Assembly: GCF_014076495.1 (NCBI RefSeq)
Contig: NZ_CP043575.1
Span: 1,488,001 to 1,552,000, forward strand
Direction: 5' to 3'
Source of the DNA: Comamonas koreensis
Lineage (GTDB): Bacteria; Pseudomonadota; Gammaproteobacteria; Burkholderiales; Burkholderiaceae_C
DNA: 64,000 bases
Shown: in pieces, positions 1 through 8,607 of the stretch
Position numbering within the stretch: position 1 is the stretch's first letter
Layout of the letters: every line of letters starts with the position of its first letter
Translations under genes and position numbers: made by a program
Notes under the pieces: generated by a model
Told to the model about the DNA's origin: nothing
What the model saw: only the letters and a program-made list of their open reading frames with translations
Database searches by the model: none

Positions 1-260
1 CTGAAGGTGACCGGGCAGCCGGCCTGCGCCTGCAGCGACAGCGCGGCGATTTCGAGCACATGCGCGAGCGACAGCGCCTGGTCGGCGCCATGGGGCTGAA
101 GCGGGGCGATATTGGGGAAGCGCGCACGCAGTTTTTCTTCAAAACCAGGGATGGTGCTGTAGCGCTGTTCGCTGTCTTCACAGCGCACGATGGTCTCGAT
201 GGCGGTGCTGCGGGTCCAGAGGTTGGGGCCACGCAAGGCACGGGTGCGGGAGAGCTGCAT
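1..260 (-). CDS. cphA: Cyanophycin synthetase, N-terminal part (runs off window)
   Basis: Eighty-six residues are visible, starting MQLSRTRALRGPNLW and running off the left edge. The beginning, with ALRGPNLWTR followed by an acidic segment, matches the N-terminal domain of betaproteobacterial cyanophycin synthetases, which polymerise aspartate and arginine into the storage polymer cyanophycin using an ATP-grasp domain and a Mur-ligase-like domain. Neither catalytic domain is inside the window, so activity cannot be judged here. The gene lies 79 bp downstream of, and in the same orientation as, a second cyanophycin synthetase homologue, so the two are probably co-transcribed. The ATG at 258-260 is preceded by a weak purine stretch (gaaaga). 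The family call rests on the N-terminus and on context. Confidence 0.8.
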   Translation of the reverse strand, partial: MQLSRTRALRGPNLWTRSTAIETIVRCEDSEQRYSTIPGFEEKLRARFPNIAPLQPHGADQALSLAHVLEIAALSLQAQAGCPVTF

Positions 261-280
261 AGTGTTTCTTTCAGATGGAG

Positions 281-301
281 GGCCCGCTGAATCAGCGGGC
301 C
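281..301. repeat. Perfect 10-bp inverted repeat between the two cphA genes
   Basis: GGCCCGCTGA and TCAGCGGGCC flank a single central base. The stem is strong, but neither side has the thymine run of an intrinsic terminator. It lies in the 79-bp gap between the two synthetase genes and could be an mRNA-processing or stabilising hairpin. Confidence 0.5.
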
Positions 302-339
302 GTGCATGCTTGTCGTCGTGGAGAGCCGTGTCCGGCGTA

Positions 340-2520
340 TCAGGCGTTGTACTCGAAGGTCTTGATACCGGCGCCGATCAGATCGGGGGTGATATCCAGC
401 GCCCAGGCCGTGGCGATGGCGGCAAGCAGGGCCGAGGTGTCGGGCTTCTTGCCACCCGGCAGGCTCAGCGCATCGAGGGTTCCCAGCACGCGCTCTTGCG
501 CGCCGGTGGCCAGCACCACATTGTTGCCCTTGATGAGAACGGCGCGGCCGCCTTCGTGCTGGGCTTCGGTGTTGGCGCGGTGGGTGGCCACGGCTTCGTT
601 GTTCGCATCGGTGGTGTACAGCACCACTTCGCCGTCGCACAGCTCGGCCAGATCGGCCACTTCGGGCAGGTCGGCATTGAGCACGCCGGCGCCATCGCTC
701 AGCACCACATCGATCTGGGTGCGCATCACGCGGCGCATCTGGCCGGCTTCGAGCACATCGTGGTCCGCCAGGCTCTCAAAGCCTTGCATATCGGTCACCA
801 CACCGACCAGGCAGCGGTCGTAGGCCAGGCCTTCTTCCAGGATGGAACGGGCCGTCGTCTGGATCACCGCAGCCTGCGCCAGGCGGTTGGTCAGCAGGCG
901 ATGGGCGCCGGCCCAGTTGGCGGTATTGGTCTTCTGGGTCTGGCGGTTGGACAGGAACATGCCCTCGTCGCTGGCCACGCCGGTGAGCTTGCCCGACAGC
1001 TGCAGCAGCCAGCCTACGAGGCGCGCGATGAACGCATTGTTCTGCGTGCCGACAATGCCGACGATCGGGATACGGCCCGCGCCGGCACCTTCTTCGCGCG
1101 GGAAGAGGTGGTCGGCAATGGCCATGCCGACCGGGCGCGGCGCGCCGCTGGTGGGCTTGAGGTGCATCAACAGGCCCGGGCCAGCGTTGACTTCGAGAAT
1201 CGCGCCCTGGCCTTGCATCGGCTGGGAGACGTCCTTCAGGATCATGTCCATGCCGGCGATGTCCAGGCCGACGATCTTGGCCGCCAGCACCGCGTAGTAG
1301 GCCACATCCGGGTGCACGTCATCAAGGCAGTCGATGGCCATGTTGCCATTGCGTTGCAGCAGCACGCCCTGGCCTTGCGGAATGACCGAATCGGGCGTGA
1401 CATGCTGGCGGTTGAGTTCGAGCTTGACGGCGCCGGCTTCGAGCTTGATCCAGTCGAGCGGGTACTCCTGCTCGGGGCCTCGGCGGGGGTCTTCGTTGAG
1501 CACAGCCACCAGCTCGCGCAAGGTGGCCTTGCCATTGCCGTAGACGCTGACGGTCTCACCCTTGGTGGCCGCGACCACCTTGTCGCCCACCACCAGCAGG
1601 CGGTGCTCGACGCCGTCAATGAACTTCTCGACGATGACGTCCGAGCCTTCGGGCTGGGCCAGCGCAAACGCGGCCTTGATATCGGCCTCTTGCGACAGCT
1701 CCAGGGTCACGCCCCGGGCATGATTGCCGTCAGACGGCTTGACGGTGACGGGGAAGCCGATTTCCTGGGCCACTTCCCAGGCTTCTTCGGCGGTGGCCAC
1801 GATCTGGCCTTCGGGCACCGGCACGCCGCAGGCGGTCAGCAGGCGCTTGGTGAAATCCTTGTCCTGGGCTATGCCTTCGGCAATCGCGCTGGTCTGGTCT
1901 GACTCGGCCGTCCAGATACGGCGCTGCGCAGCGCCATAGCCCAGCTGCACCAGGTTGCCATCGTTGAGGCGGATATGGGGAATGCGGCGCTCGCTGGCGG
2001 CATCGACGATGCAGCCGGTCGAGGGGCCGAGGTAGCGGTCATTGATCGCCGTCTTGATCGCATGGACCGCCGGCTTGATGTCGTAGGGCTCGTCGTTGAT
2101 CGCGGCCATCAGCAGCTGGTGGCCATGCTCCAGCGCGACGCGGGCCACGGCCTCTTCGGGGCAGCGGAACACCATGCGGTAGACGCCGCGCTTGGAGATC
2201 TCGCGCGTCTGGCCAAATTCGGCCGGCATGCCCGCCAGGTTGAGCAGCTCGATGATCACGTGCTCCATCACATGGCCCATCCAGGTGCCGCCTTCGAGGC
2301 GCTGGATGAAACCGCCGCGTTCACCGACGCCGCAGGTGTGCTCGATCAGGTCGGGCAGCCAGGTGGTGAGACGCTCGTTCAGCCCGGGGATCTTGTTCGA
2401 GGGATAGTCCTCCAACTCTCCAAGGTCCAGCCAGACCTCCAGTACGGGGCGGTAAGTCCAGACGCTGGGGCCGCGCAAAAACGTGGTGCGCAAGAGTTGG
2501 ATGGTATTGAATTTCGCCAT
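340..2520 (-). CDS. cphA: Cyanophycin synthetase paralogue with degenerate Mur-ligase P-loop (CphA2/CphA'-type)
   Basis: This 726-residue protein has the cyanophycin synthetase layout: an N-terminal domain (FLRGPSVWTYRP near residue 15), an ATP-grasp domain (FPVTVKPSDGN, DVIVEKFIDG, GMDMILKDV, LEVNAGPG) and a C-terminal Mur-ligase-like domain. In active two-domain synthetases the last domain carries a GTNGKTT-type P-loop that binds ATP for arginine addition. Here the equivalent position (about residues 487-495) reads VGTQNNAFI, without the Gly-Lys-Thr. The ATP-grasp half therefore looks intact and the arginine-adding half looks unable to bind ATP, as reported for CphA2-type enzymes. The protein is also shorter than the roughly 870 residues of cyanobacterial CphA1. 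A TTG start nine bases upstream is possible, but ATG at 2520 is preferred. The second synthetase follows on the same strand and a transporter diverges from it. Confidence 0.85.
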   Translation of the reverse strand: MAKFNTIQLLRTTFLRGPSVWTYRPVLEVWLDLGELEDYPSNKIPGLNERLTTWLPDLIEHTCGVGERGGFIQRLEGGTWMGHVMEHVIIELLNLAGMPAEFGQTREISKRGVYRMVFRCPEEAVARVALEHGHQLLMAAINDEPYDIKPAVHAIKTAINDRYLGPSTGCIVDAASERRIPHIRLNDGNLVQLGYGAAQRRIWTAESDQTSAIAEGIAQDKDFTKRLLTACGVPVPEGQIVATAEEAWEVAQEIGFPVTVKPSDGNHARGVTLELSQEADIKAAFALAQPEGSDVIVEKFIDGVEHRLLVVGDKVVAATKGETVSVYGNGKATLRELVAVLNEDPRRGPEQEYPLDWIKLEAGAVKLELNRQHVTPDSVIPQGQGVLLQRNGNMAIDCLDDVHPDVAYYAVLAAKIVGLDIAGMDMILKDVSQPMQGQGAILEVNAGPGLLMHLKPTSGAPRPVGMAIADHLFPREEGAGAGRIPIVGIVGTQNNAFIARLVGWLLQLSGKLTGVASDEGMFLSNRQTQKTNTANWAGAHRLLTNRLAQAAVIQTTARSILEEGLAYDRCLVGVVTDMQGFESLADHDVLEAGQMRRVMRTQIDVVLSDGAGVLNADLPEVADLAELCDGEVVLYTTDANNEAVATHRANTEAQHEGGRAVLIKGNNVVLATGAQERVLGTLDALSLPGGKKPDTSALLAAIATAWALDITPDLIGAGIKTFEYNA

Positions 2521-2744
2521 ATCGATCAACGGATAAACATAAGTAACAATTCCGGGGGGAATCGCCGTAGATGGGAAAGCATTGTGCGCCCAAATGAGGC
2601 AGATTAATCGCTGTCAGCCTATTGGGGCTGTCAGACGTTAAAGACAGATGAGGGCGGGGCGACCCATGCCGCCGTTCGCCACAATAATATGCGGTTGTTC
2701 ACCGGACCACTGCCACCGCCCCGTGCGGAGAGAAAAAACGCCAT

Positions 2745-5093
2745 ATGCAACATCTTCATTCCGCGGACGCGTCAGCATTCTTTGCGGGTCCGCTAGGAAC
2801 CCAATTGCGAGCCAAGCTCAACACCCTGGAAAACGTGCTTGCCGTCACTCCCGTTGACCTGACCTCGGATTTGCGCTTCGGCAGCGGCCAGGTGGTACTG
2901 ACTTCTGAACGCCTTCTGGCCTTTGATCCCGATGCCCAACAGTGGAGTGAGTGGGCGCTATCGCCCGATTTGAGTCTGCGTTTTTTTGACCATGGCGGCG
3001 TAGGCAGCCTGGAGCTCCATGACAGCGCGCAGCGCCTGGGCCTGTGGCGCATCACCTTGAGCCACCAGACGGCGGTGCTGGGCCTGATGCAGCAGTTCGA
3101 GCGCCAACGTGAGCGCTTGCTGCGCAACGAGGCCTACCAAGTGGCCGAGGACGAGCGCTCGCTGTGCCCGGTCTGCGGCAGCGTGCTGCCCCCCGACAGC
3201 GAAGAATGCCCGGCCTGCGCCCGCCAGCAGAATGCACCGACCTCGAGCTGGGTGCTGCTGCGCCTGTGGCGCTTTGCCAAACCCTACAAAATGCAATTGT
3301 TGTTGGGTTTCGTCCTGACGCTCTGCACCACGGCTGCCCAGCTGGTGGCGCCGTACCTGACGATTCCGCTGATGGACAAGATCCTGATCCCGTTCCAGAA
3401 CGGCGAGAAGATCGATGCCGGCCTCGTGCGTTTCTACCTGGGCGCGCTGCTGGTCTCGGCACTGATCGCCTGGCTGCTGGGCTGGGCGCGTACCTTTGTG
3501 CTGGCACGCGTCTCCGAGCGCATTGGCGCCAACCTGCGCACCACCACCTACAACCACCTGCTCAAGCTCTCGCTCGATTTTTACGGCAGCAAACGCACCG
3601 GTGACCTGATGGCCCGTATCGGCGCCGAAACCGACCGCATCAACCTGTTTCTCTCGCTCAACGCGCTGGATTTCGCGACCGATGTGCTGATGATCGTGAT
3701 GACCTCGGCGATCCTGTTCTCGATCAACCCCTGGCTGGCCCTGGTGACCCTGGTGCCGCTGCCCTTTATCGCCTGGATGATCCACACGGTGCGCGACAAG
3801 CTGCGCACCGGTTTCGAGAAGATCGACCGCGTCTGGTCCGAAGTGACCAATGTGCTGGCTGACACGATTCCCGGTATCCGCGTCGTCAAGGCCTTTGCGC
3901 AGGAGCAGCGCGAGGCCGACCGCTTTGCCGCTGCCAACCAGGTCAACCTCGAAGCCAATGACCGCGTCAACAAGACCTGGTCGCTGTTCACCCCCACGGT
4001 CACCTTGCTGACCGAAATCGGCCTCTTGATCGTCTGGGCCTTTGGTATCTACCTGGTGGCCGGTGGCTCGATCACTGTCGGTGTGCTGACCGCCTTTATC
4101 GCCTACATCGGCCGCTTCTACACGCGTCTCGATTCGATGAGCCGCATTGTGTCGGTCACGCAAAAGGCCGCTGCCGGCGCCAAGCGCATCTTCGACATCC
4201 TCGACCATGTCAGCAACGTGCCCGACCCGGTCAACCCGGTCAAGCTGGGCAAGGTGCAGGGCGCCATCACGATGGAGAACGTCGGTTTCCGCTATGGCAG
4301 CCGCACCGTCATCAAGGACCTGAACCTGCAGATCCGCCCCGGCGAGATGATTGGCCTGGTGGGCCACAGCGGCTCGGGCAAAAGCACCCTGGTCAACCTG
4401 ATCAGCCGCTTCTACGACGTGACCGACGGCTCGATCCAGCTCGATGGCGTCGATGTGCGCCGCATCGCCGTGTCTGACTACCGCAGCAATATCGGCCTGG
4501 TGCTGCAGGAGCCCTTCCTGTTCTTTGGCACCATTGCCGAGAACATTGCCTACGGCAAGCCCGATGCGACGCGCGAAGAGATCGTCGCCGCAGCGCGCGC
4601 CGCCCATGCGCATGAGTTCATCCTGCGCCTGCCCCATGGCTATGACTCGCTGGTTGGCGAGCGTGGCCAGGGCCTGTCCGGCGGTGAGCGCCAGCGTATC
4701 TCGATTGCACGTGCACTGCTGATCGACCCGCGCATCCTGATCCTGGACGAGGCGACCTCGGCGGTGGATACCGAGACCGAAAAGGAAATCCAGCGTGCGC
4801 TGGACAACCTGGTGCAAGGCCGCACGACGATTGCGATTGCCCACCGCCTGTCGACCCTGCGCAAGGCCGACCGCCTGGTGGTGATGGACCGTGGCGAGAT
4901 TGTCGAAGTCGGATCGCATGACACGCTGATGGCCCAAGAGGGCGCCTACTGGCGCCTGTACATGGCGCAGGCGCGCCGCGCCGAGGAAGATGCCGAAGCC
5001 GCTGGCGTGGTCACCGCGCGCGCTGCGGGCGTGACCTATGACATGCAGCCCCTGCCCAAGTCCCATGTGGACGGGTCCGATGACAACCGCTGA
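2745..5093 (+). CDS. Cyanophycin-associated ABC transporter (fused permease/ATPase) with zinc-ribbon
   Basis: This 782-residue protein begins with a domain of about 130 residues unlike normal exporters, followed by a four-cysteine ribbon (C141, C144, C155, C158). After that come an exporter-type membrane domain with about six helices (roughly 180-450) and a nucleotide-binding domain. Walker A is GHSGSGKST at 540-548, the ABC signature LSGGERQR is near 644, Walker B is ILILDEAT and the H-loop is IAHRLST. The architecture resembles lipid and peptide exporters that work as homodimers. The gene diverges from the cyanophycin synthetase and is followed 24 bp later by a DUF1854 gene. This arrangement recurs in betaproteobacteria, where the family is annotated as cyanophycin metabolism-associated. 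The substrate is unknown. The ATG at 2745 follows a cggagagaaa purine stretch. Confidence 0.85.
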   Translation: MQHLHSADASAFFAGPLGTQLRAKLNTLENVLAVTPVDLTSDLRFGSGQVVLTSERLLAFDPDAQQWSEWALSPDLSLRFFDHGGVGSLELHDSAQRLGLWRITLSHQTAVLGLMQQFERQRERLLRNEAYQVAEDERSLCPVCGSVLPPDSEECPACARQQNAPTSSWVLLRLWRFAKPYKMQLLLGFVLTLCTTAAQLVAPYLTIPLMDKILIPFQNGEKIDAGLVRFYLGALLVSALIAWLLGWARTFVLARVSERIGANLRTTTYNHLLKLSLDFYGSKRTGDLMARIGAETDRINLFLSLNALDFATDVLMIVMTSAILFSINPWLALVTLVPLPFIAWMIHTVRDKLRTGFEKIDRVWSEVTNVLADTIPGIRVVKAFAQEQREADRFAAANQVNLEANDRVNKTWSLFTPTVTLLTEIGLLIVWAFGIYLVAGGSITVGVLTAFIAYIGRFYTRLDSMSRIVSVTQKAAAGAKRIFDILDHVSNVPDPVNPVKLGKVQGAITMENVGFRYGSRTVIKDLNLQIRPGEMIGLVGHSGSGKSTLVNLISRFYDVTDGSIQLDGVDVRRIAVSDYRSNIGLVLQEPFLFFGTIAENIAYGKPDATREEIVAAARAAHAHEFILRLPHGYDSLVGERGQGLSGGERQRISIARALLIDPRILILDEATSAVDTETEKEIQRALDNLVQGRTTIAIAHRLSTLRKADRLVVMDRGEIVEVGSHDTLMAQEGAYWRLYMAQARRAEEDAEAAGVVTARAAGVTYDMQPLPKSHVDGSDDNR

Positions 5094-5117
5094 TCAGCAG
5101 CCCAGGAAAGCCCTTTC

Positions 5118-5591
5118 ATGACAACCATTTCCTCTCCGCTGGCGCTCAGCCGCAATCCCTTTGGCCGCCTGGTTCTGGACAAGGACGGCAGGCCCCACCA
5201 GGTCAACCCGGTGCGCGCCTTTCCGCTGTCGGCCCCATCGCTGGGCATCTCCCTGGTCGGCGAAGACGGCAAGGAGGTGCTGTGGATCGCTGACATGGAC
5301 GCGGTGGACCCGGCGGCCCGCGCACTGCTCAACGAAGACCTGGCCGCGCGCGAGTTCCAGCCGCTGATCGAGCGCATCGTCAGCGTCTCGACCTTCTCAG
5401 TCCCCAGCATCTGGACCCTGGAGACCGACCGGGGCCCTGTCCACATGACCTTGAAGGCCGAAGAAGACATCCGCAAGCTGCATGGCCGCCAGAACCTGCT
5501 GATCACCTCGGCCGATGGCGTGCACTACCGCCTGCCCGATACCAACCGCCTCGACAAGGCGTCGCGCAAGCTGCTGGAGCGCTTTTTGTAA
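5118..5591 (+). CDS. DUF1854 protein, cyanophycin-associated
   Basis: A soluble 157-residue protein with no signal peptide or membrane segment. It matches the DUF1854 family in its core (near WIADMDAVD and REFQPLIERI) and in its C-terminal half with DRGPVHMTLKAEEDIR. No catalytic motif is evident. It starts 24 bp after the ABC transporter with a good aggaaag ribosome site, so the two are almost certainly one transcript. Known co-occurrence with cyanophycin synthetases and this transporter suggests an accessory role in storage-polymer metabolism, but no biochemical function can be read from the sequence. Confidence 0.8.
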   Translation: MTTISSPLALSRNPFGRLVLDKDGRPHQVNPVRAFPLSAPSLGISLVGEDGKEVLWIADMDAVDPAARALLNEDLAAREFQPLIERIVSVSTFSVPSIWTLETDRGPVHMTLKAEEDIRKLHGRQNLLITSADGVHYRLPDTNRLDKASRKLLERFL

Positions 5592-5696
5592 GCAGCCTCT
5601 ACCGCAAGCTGCAGTGCGGGGCCTGGAATTGCGGGCCCTTGCCTTTTTGCGGGCCTTGTCCCTTTCGGTGCTGCTTTGCCTGGCATTTACAGGCAT

Positions 5697-5715
5697 AATG
5701 CAATTCATTTGCAAT
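5697..5715 (+). promoter_or_regulatory. Candidate Fur-family (Zur/Fur/Mur) operator
   Basis: TGCAATTCATTTGCA at 5699-5713 is a near-palindrome. It differs at one position from the TGCAAATnATTTGCA motif bound by Fur/Mur-type regulators in alphaproteobacteria. It sits about 50 bp before the small exported protein that precedes a ZnuD-like receptor, which makes zinc- or iron-dependent control plausible. Which regulator binds cannot be told from the sequence. Confidence 0.45.
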
Positions 5716-5762
5716 AGTGGCCGTCGTCTGCGCGGCCACTGGTTTGATTGTCTGCCCGGCCT

Positions 5763-6215
5763 GTGTCTTCCCTGCGCGCTCTCCACCCCCTGTCTGTCTC
5801 GGCGCATGCGCCGAGGCCGCTGCGTGGCTGGGCGATGGCGCTGCTGTGCTGGCTGTGTTTTGCGCAGCTGTGCCTGCCGCTCTTGGGCAAGGTCCATGAC
5901 ATCAGCCACCTCCATGCCCGCGCGCTGCAGACGGCTGCGGCCACGGCATCGGCTGGCGAGCGTGACGGCAGCGATACCGTGGTCAGCCCCGGCCATGGTG
6001 CGCATGACCTGTTTGGCAAGCATTCCGAGGCCGACTGCCAGGGCTTCTCGCACATGGCGCTGGGAGCTGGCCTGCTCTGCGATGCGCTGCAGGCTCCGTT
6101 GCTCGCGGCGGCGCAGGAAGCGGCACCCACCGTGCTGGCCATCTTGCTGCGCCAAAGCCCGGCGCTGTTCTTTGCGCGCGGCCCTCCCTCTCTCTCCCCC
6201 TCTTCGTTCCAGTGA
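5763..6215 (+). CDS. Small exported His/Cys-containing protein upstream of ZnuD-like receptor
   Basis: I do not recognise this protein's family. About 150 residues are encoded. A hydrophobic segment (WAMALLCWLCFAQLCLPLL) near the N-terminus looks like a signal peptide or anchor. The rest contains scattered histidines and two cysteines (HDISHLHAR, GHGAHDLFGKH, DCQGFSHMALG), suggesting a periplasmic metal-handling protein. The start is uncertain: GTG at 5763, TTG at 5748 and ATG at 5835 are all possible, and none has a strong ribosome site. It lies just downstream of a Fur-family-like box and 166 bp before the receptor gene in the same direction, so a shared metal-responsive unit is likely. Confidence 0.6.
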   Translation: MSSLRALHPLSVSAHAPRPLRGWAMALLCWLCFAQLCLPLLGKVHDISHLHARALQTAAATASAGERDGSDTVVSPGHGAHDLFGKHSEADCQGFSHMALGAGLLCDALQAPLLAAAQEAAPTVLAILLRQSPALFFARGPPSLSPSSFQ

Positions 6216-6381
6216 CACGGCCCCTTAGCCCTTGACCTTTGATGGTGCAGGGCAGCGCAGGCCGGTCTGTCTTGTTTTTTCGCGCAGCTGCCCGGCGCCA
6301 CTGCGCCGGGCCGGTTCAGCCAGCAGTGCTGGGCTGCGCGCGCACATGCGCTGGATGCATGTGCTTTTCGAGGGGTAGACC

Positions 6382-8520
6382 ATGGGTTTCCATGCACAAC
6401 AGGCGCAGCCGCTGGTGGCGCGCACAGCAATTTTGAAGCCACAGGCGCGGGATCTGCGCCCGGTCGCAGCCGCCGTGATCGGCCTGCTGCTGGGCAGCGC
6501 CGCGCTGGCGCAAAACGCCGAGGGCAGCACGCCGGCAACGGCCACAAACACCACCACCTTGCCCGAGGTGACGGTATCGGCCAGCGGCACCAACCGGACG
6601 GTCGACGACATGACCACGCCGGTGACGGTGCTGCAAGGCGATGAGCTGGTGCAAAAACGCGGTGCCAGCCTGGGCGAGACCCTGGCCAATGAGCCCGGCA
6701 TCCAGGCCACGCACTTTGGTGCCGGTGCCAGCCGCCCGGTGATTCGCGGCATGGATGGTGCGCGGGTCAAGGTGCTGAACGATGGCGCGGTGATCCAGGA
6801 TGCCTCGACGATCAGCCCCGACCATGCCGTGGTGAGTGAGCCCATGCTGGCCACGCAGATTGAGGTGCTGCGCGGCCCCTCGGCACTGATCTATGGCGCC
6901 GGTGCGATTGGCGGCGTGGTCAATGTGCTGGACAACAAGATCCCCACCAAGGTGCCCGAGAAGGGCTATGAAGGCCAGGTCGAAGTACGTGCCGGCACGG
7001 GCGCCAACGACGCGGCGACGGCTTTGTCGCTGACGGCTGGTTCGGGCCCCTTTGCCCTGCATGTGGAGGGCATGGCCCGCAATGCCGATGACTACCGCGT
7101 GGGCAGCGGCTGGGGCCTGGGCAACAAGGTGGATGGCAGCCGCGCGCGCAATGCCGGCGGCAGCATCGGGCTGTCCTGGATAGGCGACAGCGGCTATGTG
7201 GGCCTGGCCTACACCCGCACCCAGGCACGCTACGGCCTGCCCGGCCACAACCACAGCTTTGAAGGCTGCCACACCCACGGCCTGCACCTGCACTGCGGCG
7301 GCCATGATGGCCATGACCATGGGGATGACGACCATGACCACGACCATGACCATGAGGAAGAAGGCGTGCCGGTGGTGGACATGCACAGCGAGCGCTATGA
7401 CCTGCGCTCCGAGTGGCGCCAGCCGTTTGCCGGCGTGTCGGCCATCCGTGTGCGCGGCGGCGTGACGCGCTACCACCACGACGAGATCGAGGGTGGCGAG
7501 ATCTCCACCAGCTTCAAGAACCGCGCGCATGACATGCGTGTCGATGTGCTGCATGAACCGATTGCCGGCTGGACCGGTCTGGTCGGCTTTGAGGCCGCGC
7601 AGCGCCGCTTCAGCGCCACCGGTGAGGAAGCCTATGTGCAGCCGACCCGCACGCAAAGCCAGGGCGTCTACCTGCTCGAAGAGCGCCGCTTTGGTGACTT
7701 TGGTGTCGAGGCCGCACTGCGCCACGACTGGCAAAGCGTCTACGCCAACGACGACGGCCTGGTGCGCAAGCACAAGGGCAATTCGGTGTCGCTGGGCGGC
7801 AGCTGGCGCTTTATGCCGGGTTACCGCCTGAGCGCCCATGTCACCTCGGCCAGCCGCCTGCCCACGGCCGAAGAGCTGTATGCACGCGGCCTGCACATGG
7901 CCACCTCGACCTATGAGCTGGGCAACCCCGACCTGCGCAAGGAGCGCTCGGGCAATATCGACATCGGCATTGCGCGCACTGCGGGCGACACGACCTACTC
8001 GGTCAATGTCTACCGCAACCGCGTGAACAATTACATCTATGGCCGCACCGTCGATGAGCATGAAGGCCTGCAGCTGCTGCAGTATGCGCAGCAGACCGCC
8101 ACCTTCACCGGTCTGGAGGGCCAGATCCAGCACCGCATCAATGCGAACTGGACGGTGGGCGCCACCGGTGACCTGGTGCATGCCAAGCTCGAAGACGGCA
8201 GCAAGATCCCGCGCCTGGCTCCCGCCCGCGTAGGCTTGCGCGTGGCCGGCAAATGGGCCAACTGGAGGAGCGAAGCGCAGTGGCAGCTGGTCAAGCGCCA
8301 GAACAAGGTGGCCGATTACGAGACCGAGACCCCAGGCTACGGCATGCTGAACTGGCGCGTGAGCTACCACCAGACCTCCAGCGATGGCACGCCATGGCAG
8401 ATTTACCTGAAGCTGGACAACCTGACCAACAAGCTGGCGTACGTCCACACCTCGTTCATCAAGAACGCGGCGCCGCTGCAGGGCCGTGCAATTTCTCTGG
8501 GCTTTATCAAGCAGTTCTAA
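6382..8520 (+). CDS. znuD: TonB-dependent zinc receptor, ZnuD-like
   Basis: This 712-residue outer-membrane receptor has a signal peptide ending near ALAQ (about residue 43). A plug domain follows (TLPEVTVSASG; RPVIRGMDGARVKVLNDG; EVLRGPSALIYGAGAIGGVVN), then a beta-barrel ending in the aromatic residue typical of outer-membrane proteins (IKQF). A long extracellular loop (about residues 290-328) is extremely rich in histidine and aspartate and holds a cysteine pair (CHTHGLHLHC), followed by repeated HDHD. Neisserial ZnuD has a comparable His/Cys zinc loop. The motif ELYARGLHMAT is also typical of this subgroup. ATG at 6382 follows gagggg. Regulation by a Fur-family repressor is inferred from the box at 5699-5713. 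The gene ends in an intrinsic terminator. Confidence 0.88.
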   Translation: MGFHAQQAQPLVARTAILKPQARDLRPVAAAVIGLLLGSAALAQNAEGSTPATATNTTTLPEVTVSASGTNRTVDDMTTPVTVLQGDELVQKRGASLGETLANEPGIQATHFGAGASRPVIRGMDGARVKVLNDGAVIQDASTISPDHAVVSEPMLATQIEVLRGPSALIYGAGAIGGVVNVLDNKIPTKVPEKGYEGQVEVRAGTGANDAATALSLTAGSGPFALHVEGMARNADDYRVGSGWGLGNKVDGSRARNAGGSIGLSWIGDSGYVGLAYTRTQARYGLPGHNHSFEGCHTHGLHLHCGGHDGHDHGDDDHDHDHDHEEEGVPVVDMHSERYDLRSEWRQPFAGVSAIRVRGGVTRYHHDEIEGGEISTSFKNRAHDMRVDVLHEPIAGWTGLVGFEAAQRRFSATGEEAYVQPTRTQSQGVYLLEERRFGDFGVEAALRHDWQSVYANDDGLVRKHKGNSVSLGGSWRFMPGYRLSAHVTSASRLPTAEELYARGLHMATSTYELGNPDLRKERSGNIDIGIARTAGDTTYSVNVYRNRVNNYIYGRTVDEHEGLQLLQYAQQTATFTGLEGQIQHRINANWTVGATGDLVHAKLEDGSKIPRLAPARVGLRVAGKWANWRSEAQWQLVKRQNKVADYETETPGYGMLNWRVSYHQTSSDGTPWQIYLKLDNLTNKLAYVHTSFIKNAAPLQGRAISLGFIKQF

Positions 8521-8547
8521 GCCTCTGAAAACCCAGGCCTGAACGCC

Positions 8548-8584
8548 AAAGCCGCTGTCTCGATCAGGAGCCAGCGGCTTTTTT
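8548..8584 (+). terminator. Intrinsic terminator after znuD-like gene
   Basis: AAAGCCGCTG pairs with CAGCGGCTTT around a 14-base loop and is followed by six thymines on the plus strand, 28 bases after the receptor stop codon. Confidence 0.85.
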
Positions 8585-8607
8585 GCGTCTGCGGTGGCTA
8601 GAGCGGA

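Noticed and set aside
190..1902. A 570-residue open frame opposite the cyanophycin synthetase
   Set aside because: It is a shadow of the high-GC codon pattern: rich in His/Gly/Arg with no family motif, while the minus strand encodes intact ATP-grasp motifs.
2958..5066. A 702-residue minus-strand frame opposite the ABC transporter
   Set aside because: The plus strand carries Walker A, the ABC signature and Walker B; the antisense product is low-complexity with no domain.
6242..6436. A 65-residue plus-strand frame between the small exported protein and the receptor
   Set aside because: It overlaps the receptor start in another frame and has no domain or ribosome-binding site.
6316..8448. A 710-residue minus-strand frame opposite the receptor
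   Set aside because: The plus strand encodes a full TonB-dependent receptor with signal peptide, plug and barrel; the antisense frame is a codon-phase shadow.
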